The translations under genes were made by a program, and so were the position numbers. A DNA stretch of 64,000 bases, from NCBI GenBank assembly GCA_021234155.1, contig JAJEKV010000844.1, positions 1 to 64,000 of the forward strand. Direction: 5' to 3'. The DNA comes from Isoetes taiwanensis (lineage: Eukaryota > Streptophyta > Lycopodiopsida > Isoetales > Isoetaceae). How positions within the stretch are numbered: the first letter of the stretch is position 1; each line of letters starts with the position of its first letter. Below, in pieces: positions 11,871 through 23,794 of the stretch. The notes beneath the pieces are model-generated. The model ran no database searches. It worked only from the letters and a program-made list of their open reading frames with translations, and had not been told where the DNA came from.

Positions 11871-13290
11871 GAGAGAGGAGCGCCTGGATGAGCGCCTTCA
11901 AAGTTATAGAGAACATTCGAAATTTTTCGATTGAATTTATTAACCACCTCACACCCTCCGGAATGCCGCCTCACAAGCTCAACATCAAGGTAGGAGCAAT
12001 AGTGATGTTGCTAAGAACATGTATCCTCAAGGTCAATGGGATACGCCTGCGCATCACCCATGCAACACAAAGAATCTTATAAAGGAAATAATTACAGAGG
12101 ACAAGTGAGAGGCACCCCAATCCTGCTCCCAAAAGATGAATCGACGTAGTCTGATTCACACATACCATTCACCAGGAGACAATACCCAATCCTTTTGGCT
12201 TTTTCGATGACAATAAACAAGTCGCAAGGCCAATCTCTAGATATTGTTGGGCTTTACTTGCCAGCCCAGTGATTTGCGCATGGCCAACTCTATGTTGCTC
12301 TCTCAAGGTGCACTTCTGAGACAAGAATCAAAATTACCATTACGAAAACATCGCAGCATTGAAAAGACCCAAGAATGTACACCCCAAATGTCGATACACT
12401 TATATAATGAGTAGTATTTGCTTAAACATCTCATAAAACGGAAAAGGGCCGCCCTAACTTATATAAAACAGTAGTATTCGTTTGGCCCATTAGGGGCAAT
12501 CGCTTTTCTAGTTATATATAATAAAATTTTGCACCAGTGAAGGCGCGCCAAATTAGCAAATGCATATAAAATCTTTATGGTCAAAGCCAAAACGAATGCC
12601 TATGTAACCTCCATGGTCAATTTATGTAACCTCCATGGTCAAGAATAATTGTTAGGTTGATTTGTTTGGCAACAATTTTATTAAGTTGGTTTGGGTTAGA
12701 AAATGAAAATGCACATAAACTTTGTTTCTTTCGGTAGTCCAAAAAGTAGATTTACCTTTTTTCACAAACAAAGTTCCTTGCTTTATCAATTTTGGCAAAA
12801 TTTGTACCGCCTTGTGGAGGAAAAGCTCACAAGATCAATCTAATAATAGAAATCAATTTGAGATCATTTGAGCATGCGCTTTAGCATTAAGCAATTGTAA
12901 AGCAATTGTTTTGGCATTCGTAACTAAGATGTTAACATCCAAACTTAAGCTTGTGCTGTAGTATGAAGGAATTGTTTTGGCATTCTTAAGTAAGATCTTT
13001 GACATCTACGAAAAAAGTCTGAATACACTACATTATACCATGATCTACAAAGCATTTTCAATCGAGCTTCTCATTTACATCACCAGTTAAAAGGGTACAA
13101 GGTTGTGCTGAAAATCTCAAAACTGCTTGTTCTTCAACATTTGGAGTGCGATTTGGGACAAAATTAAGAGCGTACACTTTCGCTTGGCATATAGAGTTGT
13201 GCTCACTATACGACTATTATTTTTATCCATATGCGTTGTCTATGATATACTCAAGATATTAAAGTTTATTTGCTCTTTACATAAATTAAC
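11871..13290. other. AT-rich spacer with a short tandem duplication
   Basis: No gene recognised. A 23-bp unit (tatgtaacctccatggtcaa plus ttt) is duplicated at 12,601-12,643. At 12,880-13,000 the phrases aattgttttggcattc and aagat(g/c)tt are repeated. Confidence 0.5.
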
Positions 13291-13297
13291 GCCCATA

Positions 13298-13430
13298 CGC
13301 GTTGGTAGTCTAGTGGTAAGGCCTTGGGTTGGGGTGATCCCCACCAGGGTTCAAAACCCATTGGCTACCATTGGGTGGAAGACGTAGGTGGGTGCAAGTC
13401 CCACCAACCATGCCTTCAAAAAAAAAAAGG
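13298..13430 (+). mobile_element. tRNA-derived SINE
   Basis: Sequence reads as a degenerate tRNA head: A-box-like tagtctagtggtaagg (13,306-13,321) and B box gggttcaaaaccc (13,347-13,359), about 30 bases apart as in tRNA promoters. A short unrelated body (tgggtgcaagtcccacc, able to form a hairpin) follows, then an A-rich tail at 13,417-13,428. Total about 130 bp, typical of plant SINEs. No cloverleaf intact enough to be a functional tRNA. Confidence 0.72.
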
Positions 13431-13523
13431 AAACATAAATTTAAATTAATTTACTTGTTCCTTGAATCACATCACATATAAAAGATTAAAGTCACAATTT
13501 GCAATGTTTGCTATCTCACGTAC

Positions 13524-13624
13524 ATGTCCTTTTATAGGTATGGAATCACAAAAGCGGTATAGTTTAGCTTAAAATGTCCTTTTATAGGTATGGAATCACA
13601 AAAGCGGTATAGTTTAGCTTAAAA
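13524..13624. repeat. exact 50-bp tandem duplication
   Basis: Two copies, period 50, of a unit beginning atgtccttttataggtatgg and ending agtttagcttaaa. No mismatch seen. A second small duplication (aaggatgattattttat, period 17) follows at 13,660-13,693. Confidence 0.92.
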
Positions 13625-13737
13625 TGAAAGAAAGATGTCATCACATAGAAAATGTATATAAGGATGATTATTTTATAAGGATGATTATTTTATGGCAGAA
13701 ATGCACCTTGGTTAAAAGAAATTAAGATGTTGCACAA

Positions 13738-13808
13738 AAGAATAAGAATAAGAATAAGAATAAGAATAAGAATAAGAATAAGAATAAGAATAAGAATAAG
13801 AATAAGAA
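13738..13808. repeat. (AAGAAT)n microsatellite
   Basis: About twelve perfect hexanucleotide units, roughly 71 bp. Confidence 0.95.
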
Positions 13809-13849
13809 AGCAAATGTACATAGAGATGATCATTTAATGGTAGAAATGC

Positions 13850-15190
13850 ACCTTGCTCCGTAGGCTCAACCGTCAACCATCATAGTGGCTGGAACATGCC
13901 AAAACATGTGGCTTTGCCACATCTACAGCTTCAACACCAGTTGTTATCTGTGAACAACTATTATAAATGGTCCTCTATTGATAGGTACTAAGAATGCATT
14001 TTTAAATCATAGAGTAACCTTGAATCCTCATATCAATTCCAAACTCTGTACACGAATGTATCTTTCAAGCACGTATACATGGTAATGATTCTGACATCAA
14101 GTTCCCAAATGTGAGAAAGAACAACGCTTCATTGCTTATGAAACAATATATCACATGAGTAGAAGAAAAGGTGCTAGGTGCTTCTTTATTCCAGGACCAC
14201 AGCTCCCATGAGGAATACGCTCACGTTGCCATGCCATGCCTTGCCATGCCCTGCCATGCCATGTTCTTAGGTGCAAATGTGATTCAATTGATTTCTAACT
14301 GTTTGCCCTACTCCCACCAAAATTTGGTCCAACATCAATGTTTACTTATCTCTTGGTCTATCAATCCCAGGAAGACAATTGATCCTTCCTCAAATTCCTG
14401 GAAGACTTAACATTCCCAAACTCGAACACAAGCCCTTCTCTAAGGGAAAAGATTATACAAAATGCTTACAAAGTGCACTACAAAATCTAGACATCTTAGC
14501 ACGTTCCTTCTTAAAGCCCAGACATGAAAATTCGCAATATTAATACCTGCTGGAAACCTACATAAGCCCTGCATCTATAATTCACAGAGCAACACAATGC
14601 TGCAGCTTGAAATCCCATTGAATGATGCTGGCCTGTTGGCCCGGTTTGCTTCCACCATGGTCGCTGCCTTAAAATTTTACCACCTCAGATGCCGCCATCT
14701 GCCGATTAGCTTTCTGAAGGCAAACCTTCCTTGGAGCCTTGAGGCAATCCACCTTCCATATGTTCATGATGTGGACCTCCATTTAGTACTTCAGAGGTAT
14801 CTTAATCAGGGAATTATTGGCAGGTACCATGTTGCATGAAGATCTGGCCGTTGTAAGCTCCTTAGATCGCAGCTCCTTCAAAATTGAATGCTCTGGAGTG
14901 AATCGAATCACGTTTAACCCAAATAAATTAAGAAAGTCTTGTTCATAACCTTTTTCTACAAACCCCAACACACAAATCAACGTTATATTTGAATCAAAGA
15001 AAGTGGATTAGCCCAGGCCGGTCCAAACATTCACAACGATCGATCCGACAGTGCTACTTCTGAATAGAAAGAAGTGGATTAGCGTGGCCGTTCCCGCTAT
15101 TTTTGAATCAAAGAATTAGCATTGGCCGTCCTTGCTTTCAGGAGCGAAGGCTTTTACAGTTATTACCATAGCAACCCACACTTCTTTTAT
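13850..15190. other. spacer, no recognisable gene
   Basis: No family recognised in any frame. A short CATGC-type repeat (six or so imperfect units) lies at 14,229-14,262. An 80-codon frame at 14,597-14,839 (plus) matches nothing I know. Confidence 0.45.
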
Positions 15191-15321
15191 CTGTTGCCAT
15201 GATGAATCCGGAAGCTACTACGACCTTGAACCTGAAACTGAGACTCAACTTCAAACTTGAGTCGATAAATGCATGTTCCTCCTTTTTATATGCACACAAA
15301 GATGAAACCAAATCCCCTCTG

Positions 15322-15408
15322 AGAAACTTTAATGCGAGTCTACGGAAGAATTTGAGACATTCTAGAAACTTTAATCGGAGTCTTTGGAAGAATTTGAGAC
15401 ATTCTAGA
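15322..15408. repeat. tandem duplication, about 43-bp unit
   Basis: Two copies of agaaactttaat...gagtct...ggaagaatttgagacattct with a few mismatches. Later, tctagaaagacttcaatcagtctt looks like a third, decayed copy. Confidence 0.85.
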
Positions 15409-15984
15409 ATCGCAAGAGTGGTTTCTAGAAAGACTTCAATCAGTCTTAAAAAAAATTTTAGGCAACACGTGTACAATCAAACTTCATTTAAGGTGCCCCC
15501 TTATCGTCCGTATTACAATTATATGTTAGAGATAAACTTGCAATATTTTTGTTTGGTATTTGCGGGCGGTATTTCTGGCATGGTCGGGCCAAGATTTGGC
15601 CTTTGTATTGTATGGTAAATCGTATGGAAGGCGCATGTTTTCACTGATTCGAGCTACTTGTTGGCCAGTGAAGTTAAGCATTCCAAAATCGGCTCTGGCA
15701 TCTGTTTATTTTGGCTTCTATGTGCATGGTATGGGGATAGAAAGAAACGACGTTTGGCAGACATATTAGGATTTGCATGCCGTTTTTGTCGGTTCTAGAA
15801 GTGTCCGATAAGGCCGCTTCAGGTCAATTCTCATAAGGCCAATTTAGGCTGATTCTGATAGGGCCGGTTCTGCGTTAAGGTTAGTCTTATAGATTTGGAT
15901 CCAAGAAGAGATCTTCCTAAAGCAGTTGTTCGGTGGCCTACTGCGGCGAAGATTTGCAAAGATTCTACCATTTCCATGGATAAT

Positions 15985-16170
15985 TTTTTGATTCAAACTC
16001 AGATTATTAAGGCTCAGATTTTTTATTCGAACTCAGATCGAGATGTAATGGCAAATTTCTGATTGGAAGTAAGAAAGATTTTTGATTCGAACTCAGATTG
16101 AGATATAATATAAAAAATTTGATTCCAAGTCAGAAAGATTTTTGATGCAAACTCAGATTGAGATATCTAC
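15985..16170. repeat. three diverged copies of a gattcgaactcagat-type unit
   Basis: The phrase ttgattcgaactcagattgagat recurs (near 15,988, 16,023, 16,081 and 16,140) with gtaagaaagatttt between copies. Irregular period of about 60. Confidence 0.75.
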
Positions 16171-16550
16171 GAAAATCCCAATGCTGTCCACAAGCCTTAT
16201 GGTCTTCGAGGGGGTTAATTTTGCGAGGAGGAACAAAGCAACTTCTTTTATACCATATGTCCAAGCTGGACCATAGGATTTGTCATGCCATTTTTGTGAC
16301 AAAACCTTAATAGCCGTGGATCTGGAATAATGCCATGAATATACTGGCCATCAACAGCTCACATTCAACGTTAAAAAAAAAAACAAAACCCATTAATGAA
16401 AATAAAATAATGAATATGTAGCAAAATAACAGGGGGTTCCAGGGGGATTTGATATAGATATAATTCTTGAAACCATAGACCATATCCCTAAAACAATTCA
16501 ATGGGTTATTATAAAAAAAAACATGGATTGAAGATAAAAAAAAATCACAT

Positions 16551-16640
16551 TAGCTCACTAGTTAAATTGGTTAAAGTAGTCTTATTAGGACATTGAGTTA
16601 TTTTGGTAGAGGTTCGAATCCCCGTATTTCATATTCTAAA
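16551..16640 (+). mobile_element. tRNA-like promoter (SINE head or tRNA pseudogene)
   Basis: A-box-like tagctcactagttaaattgg (from 16,551) and a perfect B box gaggttcgaatcccc (16,609-16,623). They sit about 45 bases apart, as in tRNAs with a long variable arm or a degraded SINE head. The acceptor stem cannot be closed, so I do not call a functional tRNA. An A-rich stretch lies upstream (16,512-16,544). Confidence 0.6.
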
Positions 16641-16886
16641 ACCGTATAGAGGCTCGATATACCATCAAAACCTTAGGCAAACTCGTATTTGACATCTTAA
16701 AATCATAGGAGTCCCCAATCATAAATGAGCATAATGAAGCGAGAGGTGTCGGAGACTTCAACATCTGATGCAGGCGTAGGATTGGCCAGATCAAACGGCG
16801 TGGTAGTCGAGGTGCACCTCGTTTAGAATATCATCAAGAAAGCATGCCAGGAAATATGGTCCAGTTAATGTAATGGAGCGGAACGG

Positions 16887-17006
16887 TTCCTAAAAACAAA
16901 TGCACGTGCCCCATATACGAGTATAGACATAGACATGTACGAAAGTTTCCTAAAAACAAATGCACGTGCCCCATATACGAGTATAGACATAGACATGTAC
17001 GAAAGT
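16887..17006. repeat. 60-bp tandem duplication
   Basis: Two copies, period exactly 60, beginning ttcctaaaaacaaatgcacg and including catatacgagtatagacata. Identical apart from the edge base. Confidence 0.95.
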
Positions 17007-17009
17007 TTT

Positions 17010-17810
17010 TCTACGAATGAAGCTTCTATAGGTATTAGGTAAGCTATGGCGGTGGCTGTACTTCATCTGTCTGGATTTGGTTGAGCTAGATGGTACAAGG
17101 GTCGCTTTGACGAGAAAAAAAAATGACATCTTGTATGGCGGATGGCACCGATTCTGCACCCGACCGGTCTGCGACCCGATCTTGTACACCCGATTACGCC
17201 CGCAGTTCTTACTGCCGGACCTCTTTTCCCTTTAGCGGTGAGGAATCCGCGGCCGATTCTTACCGCGGTGACCGATTGGCCCGGGATTGGCCGGAAGGCT
17301 ACGTTACGCTATTTCTTAACTAATCCGTCGATTCCATGGCATGATCTGCCCATAACTTATGGCAGGCAAGTTTCTGAAGCATAAAATTTGATAAAAAGGC
17401 ATATTCTGCCATTTTTTAACTAATCTGTCGATTTGTTTCAAGTACTGTTTGAAGCACCATCTTATTTCTTGTAAAAGAGCTGTCTTTGCTTTTATATTTA
17501 AAAAGCCCTGTTTCTTTCCTGATCCAATTGCTTTTTCCAGTTATTTCAAGTTATTTCATGTTCTGGTTGTAGATCAAGGCATGCCTATAGCAAGTAGAGC
17601 ATAGCAAGTAAAGTTATTTCATGTTCTGGTTCAAGGCATGCCACATAGCAGAAGGAAGAAGGAAGAATAGTTGGGATAGTTGGGGAAGGGAAAGTAATCT
17701 ATAACAGGCATTGATAATAATAGGAGGGGCGTTTGTTGAATATAAAAATACTCTGTTTTTTCCCTTTCTTTTTTAATCCAATTTTGTTCATCCATGTATT
17801 TCAGTCATGG
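17010..17810. other. spacer, no recognisable gene
   Basis: A GC-richer patch at 17,140-17,300 has overlapping open frames in two phases but matches no family. Phrases such as gttatttcatgttctggtt and aaggcatgcc are repeated at 17,545-17,640. Confidence 0.45.
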
Positions 17811-17816
17811 TTCAAA

Positions 17817-17947
17817 GCATGGATTTTCAAGTATCAAAAGTAGTGACAAGGCCACAAAAATAAGTGCTAGGTATGGTCGAACCATGCATGGATTTTCAAG
17901 TATCAAAAGTAGTGACAAGGCCACAAAAATAAGTGGTAGGTATGGTC
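17817..17947. repeat. 69-bp tandem duplication
   Basis: Two copies starting gcatggattttcaagtatca and ending taggtatggtc, period 69, one mismatch seen (gtgctagg/gtggtagg). Confidence 0.93.
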
Positions 17948-18009
17948 ATTTTTGAGTACTAACATGGCAATTACATTGTTATTTATTTGTCAGTTTCTTT
18001 GGATTGCCT

Positions 18010-18360
18010 TGTTATGGCTATTGCTACTGCCAATGCGATTTGTCATATGGCACGAGCTACGACTTTGCTTGCGTGGAGGTATTTTCGAAGTTTGAATATG
18101 GAGCGTTTTGAAGTTTGAGTATGGAGCGTTGCAATGTTGGCACATGCTCTAAAATACGGGAAGTTTTTATGTTTAGAGACTTAACTCAATTTGTGGAGCT
18201 TTCTATGTGACTAGTCCCTTTTTTTTTGCTTTCTATGTGACTAGTCCCTTTTTTTTTGGGTGTTTAAGGTGCCGAAAACTTAGAAGTATGGCTATTGCTA
18301 CTATAGATGCCATTGGTCAAATGCGACGAGTTTGCTTGCCATGGAGGTACTTTCGAAGTT
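18010..18360. repeat. local duplications including a 30-bp tandem copy
   Basis: A 30-bp unit (gctttctatgtgactagtcc plus a T run) is duplicated at 18,198-18,258. The phrase tatggctattgctact...gcttgc...tggaggtattttcgaagtt occurs at 18,015-18,100 and again, diverged, at 18,285-18,360. The phrase gaagtttga(a/g)tatggagcgtt is repeated at 18,088-18,130. Confidence 0.8.
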
Positions 18361-18849
18361 GTGTCATTTGTTTGTGTCTTTTTTGAAAGAATGATCAAGT
18401 AAATTGTGTTTTCTTAAGGGAGCATATGATCTGCATCCGCTTTTTTTCTTAAACCTCCTTCAAATTTCTTGCCTAACTTGTACTTCCTTTATTACATATC
18501 AATTTCAAATCTAAAATACCATAACCTATAGAGTTAGTAATGCATGTCATAATGGGCTGTCTGTCTTAAAAACACCTTTCAAACATTTTTTGTCTTATTT
18601 ATTTATCTAGTCTTTACTATCCTTGTCGTCTAGAGATAAGGTATTTGCCCCTTTTACCCTTTTTAAATTTCTTTGATTACAAGCTTGTTCAAGATCTGAC
18701 ATTACTAACCAATTTCAATCCTTCCTTTATTTGTATTCAACAGCCTATATGTCATTTCCCCTATTGCAACCATAATGCATTGGTTTCTAAATGTTCGCAT
18801 TATTTTTTTGCTTAACTATTGTTCCTTTTTAACCAGCACAAATCCGCAT

Positions 18850-19080
18850 TTAGGGCAGAGGTCGAAGGCAGAAAATTCAAATCCATTTGTATTATTTAGG
18901 GCAGAGGTCGAAGGCAGAAAATTTAGGGGAAAAGTTCGACCAAGGGAGCAGGTCGATCCAGCTGAAGAAGCCCATCTTCAGTAACACCACAGCACAAGGC
19001 AGAAAATTTAGGGGAAAAGTTCGACCAAGGGAGCAGGTCGATCCAGCTAAAGAAGCCCATCTTCAGTAACACCACAGCAG
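18850..19080. repeat. 85-bp tandem duplication at the end of the coiled-coil pseudogene
   Basis: Two nearly identical copies (18,911-18,995 and 18,996-19,080), unit beginning aaggcagaaaatttagggga and including gagcaggtcgatccagct. A shorter third copy of its start lies at 18,853-18,880. Since the minus-strand frame runs through both copies, the duplication is younger than, or adjacent to, the loss of the gene's 3' end. Confidence 0.9.
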
Positions 19081-20400
19081 TGAATTTTGCAGTGAATTCT
19101 TTGAGCAATGCTTCAAGGTTAGAGACCTTTTGTTCAGCTGCTGCAAGGGAACTGAGTTGTATTTCTGATTGACCTGTTGCTTTGCACAGTTTGCTTTCTA
19201 AGTCTGCCACTTTACTCTCTGCTGTATCAGCCTTTTCAATAGTGGATTGAAGTGAGTTCTCGAGCTCCACAACCTTGGTTTTCAATGCAGATACATATTC
19301 TTTCTCTTTGCCAAGTTTGTGCGAAACTTCTTGTTACCATAGTCTCTAAACTGTGTCTTTGTTTACGATGCATTTAGTTACGCCTCCATCTCGACATCAC
19401 TGCTCTCGACTTTAGATAATTTTGGCCCTAACTCATTTACTAAGCACTCTGTTGTTTCTATTTTAGTGCTTATTGTGATAAGTTTTGCTTGCGACTCACA
19501 TATCGATTACTAGATTCAATGAGTTTATTTTACGATTCGATCAACATATGCTCTCTTTTGTACTTGTTTTTGCAATCTGTTCTTCCACTCGAAGCTTTGA
19601 TAATAAGCTTATGTGTAGTTTCATATAATTGGGTTTCTAAATTAGACATCTTTTTGCTTTCTGCCGTACTTGTTTTGCAATCTGCTCATTCATTTCGGAA
19701 ACTTTGGTATTAAACTTATGTGTAGCTTCATCTAGTTTAGTTTCACAATCGCTAGCTTAGCAACCGATTCATCCACTTTTTTGTTGATATTTTTAAGCAA
19801 CCCTTCCGGTTCGGAAGCTTTGTTCTGATTCACGACTAGATGTTCTTCAAGTTCGGAAAGTTTGCTTTTTCGGATCCATCACCACCTCGGTAGTTATGCT
19901 AAAGGCTGTTTCTTCAAGCTCGAAGCCCTAGCCTCGACTTTAGAAAGTTTGGATTTTAGGTGCGTCGATTGAGCATTGCCATATCGGTTTTGCTTGCTAA
20001 TTCACTCAAATGAATTTCTAATTTGGAAACCTTCCTTTCTTCCTCCCAAAGCTTAACTTCAAGTTGTGGAAACCTTTGCGAGGGCATATACTCTAGATTC
20101 TTGATTGCCAAAGTTATCTCTGCCTCTAGATCAGAGAAAGTACTTTTTGCTTCTGCTAGTTTAGCCTCTAAGTCTGCAACCTGAGTTTTAGCCCTTTCAT
20201 CTGATGCATGAAGCTCTGTTTCCAGCTCAGACACCCTGCTTTTGGATTCAATTACATTGTCCTCTAACTCGTTTATTTTACATTCTGCTGCCTTGAGCTT
20301 CTCTGTTAATTCTGATAGTTCTGCTTCCAAATTGGACATGAAGCTCATATGCTCAGTCATCTTTGATTTTATTTCAATCAGTTCTTTCTCAGCACTGTCC
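18923..20400 (-). pseudogene. broken gene for a long coiled-coil protein
   Basis: Two good open pieces on the minus strand, 20,360-19,956 (134 codons) and 19,285-18,923, both made of E/K-rich heptads with regular leucines (for example LEAELSELTEKLKAAE and VVELENSLQSTIEKADTAES). Between them the same style of sequence continues in shifted frames with stops (LSELEEHLVVNQNKASEPEG near 19,850-19,790). The protein would be an extended alpha-helical coiled coil, as in filament-like or myosin-like plant proteins, but such sequences are too low in information to name a family. The 3' end is replaced by the 85-bp duplication. Several frameshifts show it is a pseudogene or a captured gene fragment. Confidence 0.65.
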
Positions 20401-20723
20401 TGTTTTTGCCTAATTTTTCTGTGTCATTCCAAGGAGCAGGGAATCAACTGTTCTGTAACAGTAAACATTGAGTAAATTTTGCTCATTTGATAAATTTCGT
20501 TGCTTATTTGTTCTTTGTTTGTTTGACTGTAACAAAAAAATAGTGAGCTATTTCTTCTTTGCTCATTTGATAAAATTTTTTGCTCACTTGTTCTAGGTAT
20601 AAGGAATTTATCATATGAGTTGTTTAATTAGCGAATATGTTATTTTGGACAAGCATATATTTCAGATATTGTATTAAGTCTGCCAAACAATTGTTTTGTT
20701 ACTAATTGTTTTTTTTTTTTTAA

Positions 20724-21125
20724 ATGCCAAACATTAGTGCTTTTGTTGCAAAATGGGAGGTAGTAGCGGAAGACATCATTCAAAGGAGTCTAAACGATGC
20801 TTTGAATGATGTATCTTTGTCAGGACAGCCAAACTCAAGTGCGAACAAAGTTGCCATTCAATTGAGAATTTATTTCGAGAAGTTAGTTTGCAAAACAATA
20901 ACACATACAAATGCGCGTGCAATTTATGAGAGGCTAAGCATGGACGGTCTATTGACCAACTTTAGTGGTAATGTAATCGATCTTGGTCATTTTACGTTGT
21001 GGATTTCCTTTATTATAATGTCGAAGGAGCTCGTAGTAGAAAGGAGTGAAGATCCCGACAAGAGAAAACGAGGTATGCTGGAGTCTACTCTGCGACCTCC
21101 GGAGGTCTTCATGCAGTGTTTGTAG
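20724..21125 (+). CDS. hypothetical 133-residue open frame
   Basis: An uninterrupted frame from MPNISAFVAKWEVVAED to ...PPEVFMQCL with a predicted helical, mixed-charge composition. It contains no motif I recognise. It starts just after a poly-T run and lies 0.5 kb upstream of the lipase-like gene fragment on the same strand, but I cannot join them by splicing into that family. It may be a chance frame or part of a captured gene. Confidence 0.25.
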   Translation: MPNISAFVAKWEVVAEDIIQRSLNDALNDVSLSGQPNSSANKVAIQLRIYFEKLVCKTITHTNARAIYERLSMDGLLTNFSGNVIDLGHFTLWISFIIMSKELVVERSEDPDKRKRGMLESTLRPPEVFMQCL

Positions 21126-21633
21126 CTTCTCGGTATGACCCGTGTTCTCTGAAGTTTCTTCATGTCTTCAAATCAAATGAGTACCATGTTTATAGTAAGT
21201 TTTTATCTTTCTTAAAGATAAGATTCTATGAGGCATGCGAAAACATTGCACAAGAATTTTAAGAAGTCAATGTACAGACCTAGTTTTTTCTATCTCTCTA
21301 GTTAGTTTTCTACACTGACTGCACAGCGGGCCAGATTTTTAGCATGGGCTAGCTTCAGTGAGATCTAAGTGGAATGATCTGTTTCTTAAACAAAATGCCG
21401 TTCTTGAAGTGAAATATTTCGTAAGCCAAATGGATTGTTTTAAGTGAAATATTTTTAAGTGGAAAAAAACCTGTTGAAAAAAATGAACGTGACCAGCTGA
21501 TCTGGGTTATTGGCAATGCCACGTGTCAACACAGAGATGCATAAAAAAAACCTTATTTGGTATCGAGTTGGATTAAAACTTTGATCTGTCAAAACTTGGG
21601 CCACTAAAAGATTTGCAACTAAATCTATAGATG

Positions 21634-22658
21634 TCTACAACTCTGCTACAGCTTTTAAAAGTAGCAATGCTTTTCTATGAATGGTTAGACATTCCAGTGC
21701 TGAGAACGTAGCTTCGGATTTGAGCATTACAATCTGCAATGGCATAAAATTGAAATCAAACAATTTATCAAAACTCTGCTGGGTCGTTCGGGACCGTTTG
21801 CTTCCGGTGATTGGATTCTTCCGGATTTAAGCATTCAATCTACCGTTGATGTGAATAGCAAGCTTGAAACCCACCAAAACACCTTCTACTTCAGGTATTT
21901 TTCGAATCAATCCGGCATTTATTTTTCTAATCTGAACTTCCTGAAGCCAAATTTCTCGATCTTTCAGCTATGCAACAAGACGAACTAAGAAAATATTGGG
22001 CAGAACCATGCCGTCTACTCTGTTGGGGATTCATCCGCTTCTTTTTGTTAGAACCTTGCAAATGTGCTTTTGGAATCATCCCCCTTTGGATGTGCCTTAC
22101 AAGGGTTACAGGTAAAAAAAACTCGATTTTGACCCTTCATTTCTTCTCCGGCCGAAGAATTTTCTAGATTAAGCACTTGGATTTGCTCGATTAAACATTG
22201 CGCGATCAAAATTTGAGCCAAATTTTGAATTTTTTTTGCGCAGGGATGAAGATTGGTACGATAATGATGGAGCCTTGAACACAATTTCAATGCTCTATCC
22301 ACAATTTCCTGTTTCGCACCGGAATTGTCTGTTGGAAGCAGATTTCCGAGATGGGCAGGCTTTGCGACCTGGAATTTGGTATAATTTCTGTGAAACGTGG
22401 TTGAATTGGGTGCCTTTTTTTGCAATCAGATTTACGCATCTTACATCAGATTTTATTGCATTTGGGATCATTTATTTCAAGATTCAATCTGCTGATTGAT
22501 TGAGAATTGGTATATATAGGTACTACACAGTTCTGGAAGTGGATCATATATATTTCATCATAAATCGGGAAAGAGCAGGCATCCATTTTGTCGTGCTCTA
22601 CGACACCATTTTTGAACGGTGCAGGAAGCATTTGCGCAGACCAAGCAAGTCGTTATGA
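21634..22658 (+). pseudogene. 3' half of a plant lipase-like alpha/beta-hydrolase gene, 5'-truncated
   Basis: Translation matches the C-terminal half of plant triacylglycerol-lipase-like hydrolases. Exon A (about 21,634-21,894) reads FYEWLDIP, then after a break FGFEHYN and SGPFASGDWILPDLSIQ. Exon B is 21,968-22,111 (YATRRTKK...LGIHPLLFVRTLQMCFWN). Exon C is 22,244-22,378 (DEDWYDNDGALNTISM...LRPGIW). Exon D is 22,520-22,658 (YYTVLEVDH...NRERAG...YDTIFERCRKHLR, stop TGA). All three introns begin GT and end AG and keep phase. The frame is broken once near 21,707, where two bases are missing (TAGC where TACAGC would restore frame). The N-terminal half with the nucleophile elbow (G-H-S-A-G) is absent from the 1 kb upstream, so this is a gene fragment. 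Confidence 0.85.
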
Positions 22659-22659
22659 A

Positions 22660-23790
22660 GCAGAATGTGGAGGCCATCACCTTCCAATTATGCACAAATG
22701 GACACCCCATGACCACATTACGTTACACACTCCTGTACAATATGAATGAATTTAACAAGGCACTCTCTTATTTTTCACAATTGTGTCCAAATTGCATATT
22801 CTTATTTTTTAGTGGGGTGTCACCCATTCAATGTGGTGTTCAAATGAGTACACAACCAAGTCTTCTATATCTTTGAGAAACATTGTAATCGTAGCATGCA
22901 GAGGACATAGTTCAAGCAGAGTATGAATCGATTGGCAATTGCAATTCAATTTTCTTCACTTCATAGCAGACAAGTCCAATGCATATTGCAACTTGTAAAG
23001 CATACCTGGTTTGAAGCACAAATTCAACAATTTCAAGATTGTCATGCATATACTTGATTTAAAGCATAAATTGCTTCTCTTTGAGCATTTGATAAGGCAG
23101 GGCTCCATGACATTTTGGAAAAAGAAAAGTAGCCAGGCGAAGCTTTTGTTGCATCATTGTGGACAGGGTCTGAATTCAACTACAATGATTTCTTTTGTTC
23201 CTGACTTACCTCCACTAGATGATCAGCTTGAATGCTAAGGAAGCTAAAATACTTGTATCGAGAAAACAGATGAGTCATTCGGAGGGATTACACCATCTTT
23301 AGATATAGAAACCTCAAGAAAGCAAGAAGCTCAAAGCTTCAATACCACATCTAAGGTCGAATTCCATCCCAAAAATGTTATCGCCGATTTTGGGATCATT
23401 AGTGGCCCGGCTGGTCCATTTAACCCTAAATTACGGGTTGAGGGCAAAATGCGATGGGCGACCTGAGTAGGATGCCTTACCTATGGACTACCTGCAGATT
23501 TGCCATTTCGTGGCACTTTATTGCCTATTACGACATTAGAATCGCCAATTAGATGTTTGCTAATTGGAGTGGTATCAACTTTGGGGCCAATTTTAGTCCC
23601 AAGTGAGAACTAGATACGCTTATGGAATGGCCATTTAGGCCACTTGGCCAAATCCTGTAATGCCTTAAGTTCGCCAAATCTTAACTCATTAAGAGGCCCC
23701 ACATTAGAAAAAAATAGGAAAATTGGCTAGTTTAGGCTACACTTTTGAGGGCATATTTTACAAGGAATGGCCAATTCATTATACTTATAC
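22660..23790. other. 3' flank of lipase-like fragment and spacer
   Basis: No further exon recognised. The part 23,340-23,720 is more GC-balanced with phrases such as ggccaattttagtccc and aatggccatttaggcc that look like old transposon sequence, but no ends can be fixed. Confidence 0.4.
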
Positions 23791-23794
23791 GAAA

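Noticed and set aside
13298-13370. Functional tRNA gene
   Set aside because: A and B boxes are present but acceptor and anticodon stems cannot be paired, and an A-rich tail follows a non-tRNA body, as in SINEs.
15199-15618. 139-codon frame with repeated R-N-F-N...K-N-L-R-H-S
   Set aside because: The repeat is explained by the 43-bp tandem duplication, which happens to keep phase closely enough; both strands are open there and no family is recognised.
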